DNA of 64,000 bases, from positions 41,387,777 through 41,451,776 of the forward strand of contig NC_134569.1 in assembly GCF_050947875.1 (NCBI RefSeq), given 5' to 3'. The position numbers were made by a program, and so were the translations under genes. The notes under the pieces are model-generated. The model saw only the letters and a program-made list of their open reading frames with translations, was not told where the DNA came from and did no database searches. Positions 1-12,900 of this stretch are shown here, piece by piece. Each line of letters begins with the position of its first letter. The first letter of the stretch is position 1. Source of the DNA: Dermacentor variabilis. Lineage: Eukaryota > Arthropoda > Arachnida > Ixodida > Ixodidae.

Positions 1-36
1 TGAAGTTTGTTTTTGTTCCATAGTAGCCATACTGTG

Positions 37-66
37 AAGAAGAAGAAGAAGAAGAAGAAGAAGAAG
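37..66. repeat. (GAA)n microsatellite
   Basis: About ten GAA/AGA triplets in a row, followed by a CAG-rich stretch. It lies in the intron or downstream part of the minus-strand ankyrin gene. No coding sense was found, and the rest of 67-613 shows nothing recognisable. Confidence 0.9.
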
Positions 67-613
67 GAGAGGCAGCAGCAGCAGTGGGAAAGTCGAAGGA
101 AAAGGCAAAGAAAGCTTTGCTTTAGAACAGCACAAAACATAGAAACATGCTGTGGGGCAGGTAACTGACTACTAGAGCCTGTCCGTAGTCATCCCTCACC
201 GTGATGACTGAAAACCAGCATCATCTGACCGCAGCACAGGGTTGTCGACTTTATGCAAGCTCGATACGACATTACTTTCACACTGTGAAGTGGTAACAGG
301 TCTCGAATGTATAGGCAACAGAAACACATGTAGATCATGAAATGTTAAAAGAAAATTTAACATCCCCTCGACTGCAGCATGAAGGTAAAAAGAAAGCCCA
401 CTTGGTGTAGCTTCATTCTAGAGTTAGGCCTATAACAAGTTTGCCTTTCGTAAACCATCCTCCACCTTGCAGGCTTCCACTGAACTGATTTGCCATCAAG
501 AAATGTCATTTGCAGCTGTGAGGCAGCATTTTCAATGCTGCACAATAGTGAAAAAGCGCTACCGGAAGTTATCTTTCTACAAAACCAGTGAAAAAAAAAG
601 GGGGGGAGTGCAC

Positions 614-902
614 CGTACGTGTCACAGGCAGCTCCAGCCAGCAGCAGTCCCCCGAGCAACAGGTCGTGTCCATGGCGAGCAGCAACGTGCAGTGCAGTGC
701 AACCCTGCACGTCATGGGCATCAACATGAGCACCAGCTTCCAAAAGAGTCTGGGCACGGCTGCAGCGACCATGAATTGCTGCCATGTGCAATGGGGTACG
801 GCCATCCTGGCTGGGGCAGTTCACTACAGCACCTCGATGACGCAGGAGAACCTCTAGGCAGCCTGCCCCATGTGTTGAAGCTGCCGCATAGTGAAGCGGT
901 GT
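614..902 (-). CDS. ANKRD28: Ankyrin gene exon (last visible, about 3 repeats)
   Basis: The exon follows a pyrimidine-rich acceptor ending GCACGCAG and opens with [20 protein letters not shown], one of the most conserved ankyrin blocks of the family. Two further repeats follow ([30 protein letters not shown]). The donor is ambiguous: TACG|GTGCAC at 614 (phase 1) or CAC|GTACGG at about 619 (phase 2). Reading past it gives low-complexity proline/phenylalanine sequence, so the exon must end here. Confidence 0.88.
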
Positions 903-3900
903 CTGCGTGCACAAATGTGCCAGGCACAAGAAAAACATTCTTAAACTGTGTAGCAGTAATTAAAAACTTACAATCCACGACCCAGGGTACTTGGGACTAT
1001 GGTAGTGAGAGAAATAATTCTTGATTCGCGAAGAGATGCTTTCACAAGATCTGAGCGCACACAGCCAGCCCAGTTAAATATATTGAGGTGTCAGTGCCAC
1101 AAGGTTTCAATGTGATTTAAACATATCAAGGGCAGAGTGCAGTGGACAAAACCAATGGCTAATCTTGCAAACAACACAATCACAGCCTTTATTTTTGCAT
1201 CTACAGCAGATGACTTACATCCTTACATAATTTATTAGTTATGGTGAAGCACATCTCTATTGTGTTTTTCTCACAACATGAAAGTGACATCGACCACAAG
1301 CAGTGTTCAAATAAAGGGCTTTCCTGCTCCACTAGATGAAGTGAAGAATTAGCATGTAACTGTGTGTAACTTGGAATACTGTTCCATGCAGTTTTTATTC
1401 AATAACTGGCAACATGAAGCAAATGGGAGATCTTGCATTTACATGTTACCTGCATTTGAGATACTGGTGCCACTGAGGCTCTGACACAAAGATTTGAAGT
1501 TACATCGTATTTAGAAACCAGCTGTGCAGTGATTGCAAATAGCATTTTAGTGTAACTGCATAATTGTGGATATTTATTTTTCCTGTTCGGATATAAATTT
1601 AGGTGGACAGTACCCGCTACATGATGTCCAAGAGTGGCAATTGTCTCACCACAAAATACATCAACAAGAAACTGTAAAAGAAGTGGAGTGGTGTCCAGTC
1701 ATGAAATTCGACATCAAGCTCACCTGGCCACGGCAGTTGACGGCGGAAATGTGGGCGCCGGCAGCAAGTAGTTCATCAGCGATGTCCTCCTTGCCATTGA
1801 GACATGCCACATGCAAGGGACTGTTCCCACAGCCGTTCGGTGCATCCACGTCAGCACCAAGGGTCAGCAGCTGACGCAAAGCACTGAGACGCCCGTTGGC
1901 TGCCGCACAGTGCAGTGGAGTATAGTACTGCCAAGAAGGAAGAACGTGAGCAGAAGTTATGCTGAGTGCTGCTCAACTTTTACCAATTACAACACACATT
2001 GTTCAAGACTCAAACAAACATGGTAAACCATCCTTCCCTTTATGACATCATCATACTCATCATCATTATCTTAGTTAGGCCTACCCCAGAACAAGGGCCT
2101 CTTCCAGATATGGCCTCTTCCACTTACACAATTGCACGCTATGCCTCAGACCTAATGCTGCAGTGTCATCTAATCCTCTGATGCCCTCAAGTGCATTTTC
2201 CTTCCTCTTTTCATCTGTTCATTTCTTTGGAAGACCCCCGCTTATCAATGTACACATTATACTGCTGCCTTCCTGGCAGCAGTGTGGAGAAAATGACATG
2301 CGCTATGCAGACCAATGAAGAAGTTAACCCTTTCAGGGTCAATGACGTAAATATACAGCGCCGCGAACAAGTCTAAAATGGTCGATGCTGTATGTTTAGG
2401 CGCCATCTGTCAATTTAAAAAGTGTGTCAATTTCCTAACTTTTTCTTTCCTGGCATATGCTGCCACTATGTGGGAATACAGGCAATTTTTTTTCTTGCAC
2501 CGTTGTTGCATGGTTTATTTGCTCTGGTGCGTCTGTCTACCACTGCCCGCACATTGGCGCGCGCTCGGGCCAGCGGCGGTTAGTTTGGATACTGTTCCAC
2601 GGGCAGTTTCGGCTTTTTGCGCTCACAAAACTAATGGTTATCTTGTTACTAATCGCTCAAAGGGTGATCACCTGTTACTCGCTGGTTTATTGCTCACAAG
2701 GGTGCGCATACGAAGGATGCCGCTTCACAGGCATTTCCTTTCTTTTTTTTTGAGACTCGCGAAAACTAATTGCCTCTGGTTGGCAATAAGATGAAGATTA
2801 GCAGAAGTTTGTCGCACATTTTGCTTTTTTGATGGGCACACAACCACAGTTTCCTTGAATGCGCTTACCTATGCAGTTCGATTACGCTATGGACGTAAAT
2901 ATTAGTGTAAGAGCAGAAACACTGGAGACTTGCGAAATATTCTTGTGTGTGCATTTTCTAAGCCTTGAACTATGTGCATAACAATGCATCAAATTTTTAA
3001 CTCTTAAGTTTATTTCCTTTTTTATTGTTGTTGTGCATGAATAAACAGTACATATATATTAATGCAAAATATTTTTTCTCACTTTACGGCCACCCAAGAA
3101 AAATTATGGTAAATTCTTTTTTGAAATAGGTCCCTCTGAAGGATATAAATCTGCGATTAAAAAATCGACCCCGAGTGGGTTACACACCTAATCTGTCTAA
3201 TCAAAAAGCAGTTTTGTGACTGTAGGTACACAAAACACAAGAAAATGTAAATGTAGTCTGTGAGACTGTCCACACACTACTTCCTTGCTTCTGCATTAAA
3301 ATTAGAGGTGTGCAACTACCAAATAGTAGATTTTTAATCAAATATTGAGTCATATCAAGAAAGCTGAATATCAAATATAATATCAAATACCAGAAAATTT
3401 TTCAGAAAATTTAATGCTTACAAATTATGGGCAAGAAAATATGGTGCTGCACACGCTCGCAAGTTTCCTAGCATGCATAGTAAGAGTGTTGTAAGCTATC
3501 AGTAACTTAAGTACATGGAAATCAAGACATACAGTACAGTCTACTCTTATTGAAGGGAACGCCAAATTAATAAGGCAACACTGTTTACAGCTGTTCAGTA
3601 TCTTAAGGTGAAAATATCTTTTTATCAAGAGAATTTCTGTTCAATAGAATAACCTTTTCCCAATTGAAACTAATGAATTAGTGATATTCTGTTGTAATGA
3701 ACACCAATTAGTTCCTCAGTTTAATAGAGGTCCTGCGTTCTGCTGCAATTATATTATTTATTGCATAGAAAGCTTTTCTTTCCAGTTTTTCTTCAAAATA
3801 CAGAATAGCTAAACCATCTTAACTGCAGCTGGGTTATCATAAGGCCAATCTGCCCAACAATAATAATAATATATGGGGTTTTACGTGCCAAAACCACTTT

Positions 3901-6900
3901 CTGATTATGAGGCACGCCGTAGTGGAGGACTCCGGAAATTTAGACCACCTGGGGTTCTTTAACGTACACCTAAATCTAAGTACATGGGTGTTTTCGCATT
4001 TCGCCCTCATCGAAATGAGACCGCCGTGGCCGGGATTCGATCCCGCGACCTCGTGCTCAGCAGCCTAACACCATAGCCACTGAGCAACCACGGCGGGTAA
4101 TCTGCCCAACAGGTGAAAGGTCTGCACATCACGTGACTTGATCATCGCTCCGCGTGTAGCCAGTGCTGACGTTAAAGAGCAGGTGCTATCCACACCGTTT
4201 CATTGTCAGGTTCACTGTGATTTGCCACCTGTCAAAGAATCTGAAACCTGCAGGGTAACGTCAAGCTCACACGATGCTCGCTATCCTCCCCCCGCCTTTC
4301 CTGTTTCCTCCTCCTCCTGGTTAATCCGCTGTCTCTCACTTTCATTTGTGAGGCAGCTGTTGGTTTAGTGAGTGTCGTATGGCTGCTGCAAAAAGATCTG
4401 TGCCAATTTGGCCCCAAACAGTAACTTTAATCGCCAACACTGAATGAAGCAGCACTGATCAAGCCTAATGAATGAAGCAAAGTGGCCGTAACGAAAAGTC
4501 ACCGCTGGCCAATGCAGTAACGGTCTGCAAACCATTGCGAAATGCTTGCCACTAATATGTTGATACAGGTGGCTCATCAGTGACAAACGGGTATTGAAAC
4601 GACATGTGAACGTTGTCGCAGCGTATCCAACACAATCTGCATGCCTATCTGCGGCTAATAGACCCGATCTTCGTACTTTACGAAATGCAAACTGCCCTCA
4701 GTCTTCGTTGTGTTATCATTTGGACCAGTATTGTCGACCCAGACGACCCTTGTACCATCAGAGGCAAACATGGCCAATCCGGCGCCATTCTGTGAATTGA
4801 GTTCGGGCGCTGTGCGTGTGATCCCCACATCTAGCTGACATCAGGGAGTGTTTGCAATGACTTAGTCCACTACCGTGTCAGCTGGGGCAGTCTTTCTGCA
4901 GCGTGCTCAGCGCTCCTTTCCCGCCGAAAACAAAATGGAATGCTTGCTTGGACAGCATCAAGCATGGGGGACTCCGCAGCACACGAAACACTTGGTACTG
5001 TGCGGGTCTCTACACCGAATATACCACAAAATTTAATAGTATATACATATTCGATAAATTGAATTATTCAAATGTTCACTATCAGATTCAATTCGGTGAT
5101 ATTTGAGCATTTGTACACCTCCAATTAAAGCCCTTAGTGCCCAGTACAAGTGAGGCATGAGCCAACGATTGGAAGCACGACTAGGAAGCTGCTGATGAAC
5201 CATGGGCCTGCCACGATGCTAAACACGAGTCAAACATGTCTAAGCAAGAGTCCAAGCACGAGTCACGGAACATGCACGCCAGTTTCAGCTAGCGCAGTAT
5301 TGGGTCTCCTTGTTTATATAAAAGCAATGCTACTGAAGCAGGCACCAGCAGAGCTGCTGAGCTGACCACTATGTGCCGGCATTCCAGGGCCTCAAGTCAA
5401 TTTAGAGTAGAGTCAGAAGTGTGCTCTAAAAGCAGCAAAATGAGCTTTTTAAAGGCAATTTATCCATTTGAAGAGAGTGCAAATTTGTGAAGCTTCAGTT
5501 TACAGCTAGTAGCACACAGCACTTTGCAAATGTAAAAAAAAGAATGTGGGTTCCTAGTGGTTACTTCAGCGTTCTTGTAACACTACAATGACGCTGAAGG
5601 TTAGTGCAGCAAGAGAAGAATGTAGCACACAACAATAACCAGTCATATAATGTAACTTGGCATGGGCTTCGTACTATTATGTGCACATGTAGAAGTCATG
5701 GATCATGTGCACTACAGCATCAACTTCGCTGTCAATGTTTTACATTAGATCTGTATGATATCACCCTTTTGCATAGATCACTGCATTTATCGCCGAAGCC
5801 CCGTGAGTAAAAACATACGATAGCAGAGTGTTCCTCCACTTTTATCCTCTCTCACGAATGCTGTGTACATGTGTATACAAATTACAAGGACTTCATTACA
5901 TACTGGATTTACGCGTGTAAAGCCACACTTTTAATGCAACCACTGGCAATTGAAATGACTACATTTACAGTTGCGGACAGATTTTTCGAACATGGTGTAA
6001 GATTCGTTGGACGATCTCGCCGCTGCTATCATTTGTTAGAGTTATCAGACGATCTACGAGCTGTAGGCCGTTCTCACCGCTGCCATTCAGATGTAAGATT
6101 TGGCAGTCGTAGCTGTAGGAAGGAGCTTGACTCTTCGTCGGGACTTAGGAAAGCAGGATTTATTTACATGTTATTTACAGTTGAACATGAGATACATCGA
6201 CAGACTAGCGTGACTCCCAAATGGAGCCCGCAAGACGAGCATACAGCAAACAGCTTATGAGCACACAGCTCACGAGTACATTTTGAGCACAACAACGAGC
6301 ACACACTAGCAGCCGACAATCGCTGCTTATAAGCACTCCACTTGACGTCATAGTTCCGACGTCATTATAGATGACCCGCCCTTTTGGAGGAGGAGGAGGA
6401 GGAGGGCTCATATACACGTGCCGCACACACATACAGGTGTAATGGTCTGGAGCTGACGTCAGAGGGGTTTCGTAGAACTCTGAGCCGTCCCGGGTAGCGC
6501 GCCCGGGTAGCACATTGTTTTACGTCTTGGTCGGTGCGTGGGAAGGAGCCCTCGTCGGCGTTGCCGCGGCAACTCCCCTACTCATAGCAGAACAGAGCGG
6601 CATTGTCGTGTTGCGCACAAAGCCTGCTTCGTCGAACTCGGAGCCGTCCCGGGTGGCGCGCCCGGGTAGCACAGTCTGGTGTCTCGAAAAGCGCATGGGG
6701 AGGTTCCACCAATTACCTCCCCTCGAGAACTCCCCTGAGCTGACCCCTCGCCACGGGGCTGCCGGTTATCTGCAGTTCTCTGAAGTGCGCCACCAACCCG
6801 TTTGGATCGAAACACGTGCACCGGGCTTGAAGTAACTTGCACTTTGCCACCCTGGCAGGCCATTCCTAACAATGGACAATGCTGCGAAAATGTCAGAATA

Positions 6901-9900
6901 ATCTGGCACTTTAAAAAAAAGTGAAATTCAATGATAAAAACATTTTTGTTTTGTTTTTATAGCGCCAGCATTTAACAGTAAACATTATGGTTACATAAGC
7001 TGCAGTTGCCAGGAAGCGTGAGAAGCAGTCAAGGATCTTTGAATACTATCGTGTTCCACACTTAAAGAGACCCTGAAACGATTTTGACGATTTTCTAGAA
7101 ACATGCTGAGTCGTTAGAGTAGGTCCTTCTGATCATTGACACATCTAAATGCTCTGCGTAAAGCGTGTAATTTATTATAAGGTTTTAAAAATGCACATCA
7201 CTGCCGATTGCAGTACACTGTTCGGCGGAATTTTAAGCCGCCCATACCCATATGACGGAAATAACCCATAGGACGTCAGTGGGGCGAGTTATCTGATTGG
7301 CTGACCAGGGCACGTGATGGATAACTTTTCATACTTTATGGTAAACAAATGACCTTCATAATAGTTGGAATGTTAGTTCATTTGTTTTTATGAAAAGTAA
7401 AAAAATTAAATTATGGGGTTTTAAGTGCCAAAATCACTGATTATGATGTAGGCCGTAGTGGGGGACTACGGAAATTTTGACCACCTGGGGTTCTTTAACG
7501 TGCACCTAAATCTAAGTACACGGGTGTTTTCACATTTCGCCCCCATCGAAATGCGGCCGCCGTGGCCAGGATTCGATCCTGTGACCTCGTGCTTAGCAGC
7601 CCAACACCATAGCCACTGAGCAACTATGGCGGGTTAAAAAGAAAGTAACATGAAGAGAATGCCCAAAAACAATTCTTTAGTAGACTTAAGCACTTCCGGC
7701 ACACAGCAAGTGTCGTCTGCTTGTGTTACAACGTACTCCATTTTGACAAGAGCTCTGCGGTCAGAGTCGGTCTCAGTCTTTTCGCGAGCACTATGATTCG
7801 ACTTTGTTGCCTTGTGGACAGCAAACGTAGTGACTGGCAATATGTCAAGCTGCGACATCGTGTCCCTCTGCAAGGCAGCATGCAAGTGAACTGGCTGCTG
7901 TGCATCGGACTGCCGCTATTCGATTGGCACCAGGTTTCACGCGTTTGTGGCCGACTTTACACCGGAAGATTACTAACGCAATGGCATTTCACGAGTCCGG
8001 TGTTAGGGCAAACGCAAGCGCAAGGGGACAGGTTGTGGCGGCATGACTGTGCCATAACGGGATGAGCCATGGGATGAGCAGAAGCGCAAATGTGAATGGT
8101 CTAAAGTCCCTCAATAATTATAGAGGGACCTTAGAATGGTCTGCACGGTGCAGCCACCTGGTTGCACAGAGCTCAACCATACACAATAGCAGTGATGAAG
8201 TGTATTCTTCTTTGCTGCTGGTGTGTATTTTTCGCAGGACTGTAATCATCAACACATTGTTTCTATAAATGTTTAAAATGTTTTACACTTGGTTAGAGCA
8301 ATATTAGCGCTTTGTTTGGCTGGTTAAGCGCAGCGCCAACAAGTGGCTGGACTGTGCAAACCGATCAGGCTGCTTACGTACGTCTACGCTAAAGTTCCTT
8401 CACCAGCTTGAGTTTATGCCTTCACCGTTCCGTCGAAACATTCTGCTAGTGTGTGATTACCGGAATACCAGACACGTTCGGTGTTACGACAGAATGCTCG
8501 CAACGCACGCTGCTTCGATAGCTCTCGCTTCGGGTTGACAGCCAAGCCACTAGCGGAGAGGTTCTGCGCTGGCGGGGGTGGGCTCCAAAACAAACAGAAG
8601 TGGACGATGTTACGTCGCATCATGACACAGAACCAGTGAACGCGGAGCATAGCCGCGATCGCTCGGCGAACAAGTTGAGGAGGAAAAGCATGGCTAGGGA
8701 AGAGGGTAACTTGTAATCGCTTGTAGCTCCATTAATACGTAACGCTTCACTTGAATTGTGGTGCGAATGTTCTACTTAAGCTGTACCCTACACGTCTACA
8801 AAATTTGTCCGAAACGTTTCAGTGGCTCTTTAAGGGAGGACCTGGCTTTGAAAATCAACTTCCTTGTTCCTTCATGAATTTTGATGAAAATTGGCACAAA
8901 TGTTTAGAATGTCTCCCTGATGCTCCCCTAAAAGTTTTAAGAGCGATATCTTGAGAACGATTTATTCAATTAAATTGAGCAGAATATTTCTCCCTATAGC
9001 TTTCTGGAGAGCCTGGGGAACTTAAAAAATGTGATAGAAGGCTTGTTAAGTATTGACTGCATAGCGAAGTGCGTGCTGAAGGTCGCGACATTCTTGCACT
9101 TTTTTGTTTTCGCAACAAAATTTTTTTGGAGTGCTGTATTTTATGTTACCTTTGCATCAAGTGCACTTTTGGGGCAGACGAATAGCCACATCGTAAACTT
9201 AGAAAGGGTCAAGATAAGAAAACAAGAATGTCATGACCTGCACTGTAGCCCAAGGAACGTGACAAAAAACGGAGTCAAAATAAGTTAAACGGTAACAAAG
9301 AAATCAGCTCCAGAAATTGAGCACAAAGGCAGAAAAACAGTTTTGAGAAAACGGCTCTCAATGTTTCACCTTCTCCTCAGTTCTCTAAAAGGCACCAATT
9401 TTGTAGTCTTTGGGGCGTTTCATGATGTGGGGCTTCTCGTACATGTGGCCTCTGGTCTGGTGCACCCCCCCCCTTTTTTTTTCCCGTTTTATAGCGCATT
9501 CTTTGCTGTTGCTGCTCTACAAAGGGCATGGTGCCTAGGTTTCAAACCAAGTGATGTGCAGAACTCTGTGCAGGCATGAATATAGTTCCAGTGTACGTTC
9601 AGGCAGCCTGTACCTGCAGGCTGCCCGATTGATAGCAATCTCCAGTAGAATCAGTGAGGTACTTTTTTTCTTTTGGTAGAATTGACCATGTTACTGAAGG
9701 AAGGCTCTGAGTGTCAGCAGCCTCCCAAGTCACCTTTACTTGACAATGAGTGTAGAACTTAGGATCAGAGAGCCCGTGATAGATTTGCAGCTGCTAGGTG
9801 CTTTCCAGAATTTACTTTTGTATGATGCCTCAATCACTTCTGCAGTCATGTGTCTGTGCCAGCCTAAGGGGCCTAGTGAACACAGCTCATGATGAGGTTA

Positions 9901-12900
9901 TCTTCATGAAGGAGTGGTATGATAGACATTGTTACGAGCTATAGTGACAATATGATAATACGGTGAACGCACAATATGCTTCGTTGCGGATCCAAGGTGC
10001 CGATGTGCGAAATGACTAGCCGCAGATACAAGGAGCCGACGCGCAATGTGCTTAGTTCCGCAGTTCGAGGTGCCGACGCATGAAATACCTAGCCGCGCAG
10101 TCCGAGGTGCTGACGCACGAAATTCCTAGCCGCAGTTACAAGGGGCCGATGCGCGATGTGCTCAGTACCGCAGTTCGAGGTGCTGACGCACGAAGTACCT
10201 AGCCGCGCAGTCCGAGGTGCCAATGCGCGAAATGCCTAGTCGTGGGCTCGGGGAGTCGACACTCCACGCGCGTATTTGCGCAGTCCGAGATGATGACGCG
10301 CGACATGCCTAGTCGCGGGCTCGAGTCGACACTCTATGCACTTACTCGCGCAGTCCGAGGTGCCGATGCACAAAACGCTTAGGCGAGGGGCCGAGAAGAC
10401 TGCGCGTGATGTGCTTGATCGCCGAGTCGGAGATTCCCTAGGCGCGAAATGCTTAGCCGCTTGTCCGAGGATTGCGTGCACGATGTGCTTCGTCACGAAT
10501 TCCAAAACACCGAGTACTGAAAGGCTTAGCCGCATGTCAGAGGATTCCGCGCGTGAATCTTGGTCCCGAAATCCGCGTCGCCGATGCTCGAAAAGCTTAG
10601 CCGCGAGTCTGAAACGTCCACAAGCATAGGGATCGGCCACGCTACTGCGATGTCTGCGTAGCGCCCGTTTTGATACGTCGAAATTGTGGCGAGTGGAGGC
10701 GTCCAAACTCGTGAGGTGCAAAGAGCCAAGCAGACGACGCGAGCACTGGACCAATGGCAAATCGCGCTAGAGTCACGTGGCGGGTGCGGCCAATTGCAGA
10801 CTCCAGCATGACCTTCAATCATTTGCTTTTTGTGCGCTTGTTTCTGTATGGAGGAGATAGCTGAAGAGGCAAATTTGAAGGCGGAGAAATGTGCTTTCCA
10901 ACGAGACCAAGATGGCGGCGCTCGGTCGAACCGTTTCGGAGATATTGTGGCTTAACTCTTTCCTTATCACAGGGAAATTGGCTGTTTTTTGTATGGTTTA
11001 GTTAAAAAATTTTTGTGCAACAGATAGTAAGTTTAAAGCGTCATGCAGTACATAGAAGTGAAGGTAAATGAACGTGCTTTCAAATAGTATTTATTTTAAC
11101 AATATATAAAAAAATTATTTATATAAAAAATTCTTGAACAAAAAAAGACAAAATTTCCAAAAAATTTTGAGTAAGGAGTAATATCTCTGGCAAAAAAATT
11201 TTTTAGCAAAATTTCAAAATATACAAATTGTGGGTATATCACTAGGCAACATTTCAAAAAATTACACCCATACATTAAGTACTCTTTGTGTTATGAAAAA
11301 TTACATGATGCATAGTTAAATATTCAAGTTCTTGATTGGTCCTACTTACGATCTTTTTTTAAGGAAAAGATTAACTTATGGCACAATATTATGTATCAAA
11401 ACGCATGTACTAAATGCACATTGCAAAAGCACATTTCGGAAAAAAAAGCTGTTATAACAAAAGGCGTAATAAAAATTAGCAAACACAAACAATTAATGAA
11501 ATTCACCGCAAACATTCTTAATGATTAGCTTATATTTTCTGAGCAAAAAATTCTATAAAACTTACGACATATACAAAATAGTTAACACTCCATAGCACAA
11601 TATCACAGCAAAATTGAAAGTTGCAGATCAATAACTTTTGGAGCCACAAATGTTTCATTCAGCCAGATTGGTGTGCCAGTCGCCGAAACAGTTTCTCGTT
11701 GTGAAGCACAAATGCACATTGCATGTGCGACAGAACACATTTGTCTTGTGTTGAACTTTCTTTTCCTCATAGCACTTCTTACAGTTTCGGCGGGCGTACT
11801 TTCTTTCAGGCTTGTGCTATGCAGCTGTGCGTGGTGCAGCTGGCGAGGGAGGGACATGAACTGGTGCCGTGTCCTCTAGCTCTAGGAGCTGTCCAATCAG
11901 ATCTGTCCTGAAGGCCAGCTGGTCATACCAAGAAGGCCTAGAAAGCGCGGATGCGTGGGGATGCTGCGTGCGATATGCTTGAAAAATAATGTAGCTGTTC
12001 ACAGCTGCGATGTCGATGCAGTGGAAGAATAACGTTTTCCACTAGCGGACGCATTTCCTCAAAACATTGTACGTGGCAATGAGTTGGACCAGTTTATCGA
12101 CTCCAAGCATTCCGGCGTTATATTCGTCAATGAGCTGTGGCTTTTTTATGGCGATTTGTTGCCACTTTGCGTCCTTCTTTTCTCGCCGTTTGGCAAGCAC
12201 GTGCGAGTTAGCTGTGTGTGCAGTGCTAACCATATGCACAACACGTCAATCTTTCCATTGAAGATACAACACTCCCTTGTCTCTCAGCCAACGGACGTCT
12301 CCTCTTTTAGCTCTCTTCTCCCAAGTGACGCCTTTCAGTTCTGTGGGAAATCCCTGGCGATCTTGTCGTGTTGTGCCGCACGCTAGTGTCTTGCGTTCCA
12401 AGAGGTGCACAAGAAGAGAGGTCGAAGTATAGAAGTTGTCCATATATATAATGTACCCACGATCAAGGTACTTATCGCAAAGCTTAGTGACCACATCAAA
12501 GGCCAGAGCATTGGCACTAGGTTTTTCACGCTTCCCTGTATACACTATGAATTGGATGGTGTAGCCTGTTTTCGGGTCCGCAAGAACCCATAATTTATAG
12601 CCCTATTTCACAACTTTGTCTCTAATGTATTGCCGAATTCCAGACCATGCTTTGGATTTTACCATCCTTTCATCGACTGAAATTTCGTGATAAGGCTGGA
12701 ACAATGACACGGAGCAGTCGTTCACATGCTCAAGAAGCCACGGCACCTTATCTAGCTTCTATGCGGCAGTGCCGTTGTTTGTATCTGGGTCAGAAATATG
12801 CCGCATGGCCAGGAGCGCGGTGAAACGTCGCCTTTGCATAATGTTTGGAGGGAGGAGCACGGAAAACAATTTTGCTGTACTCCAATACATATGCAGCCGT

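Noticed and set aside
9961..10620. CRISPR-like array
   Set aside because: The units are adjacent and diverged with no unique spacers, in an animal intron; it is a minisatellite.
10236..10822. Two long overlapping minus-strand ORFs
   Set aside because: They run through the GC-rich minisatellite; stop codons are scarce there because of base composition.
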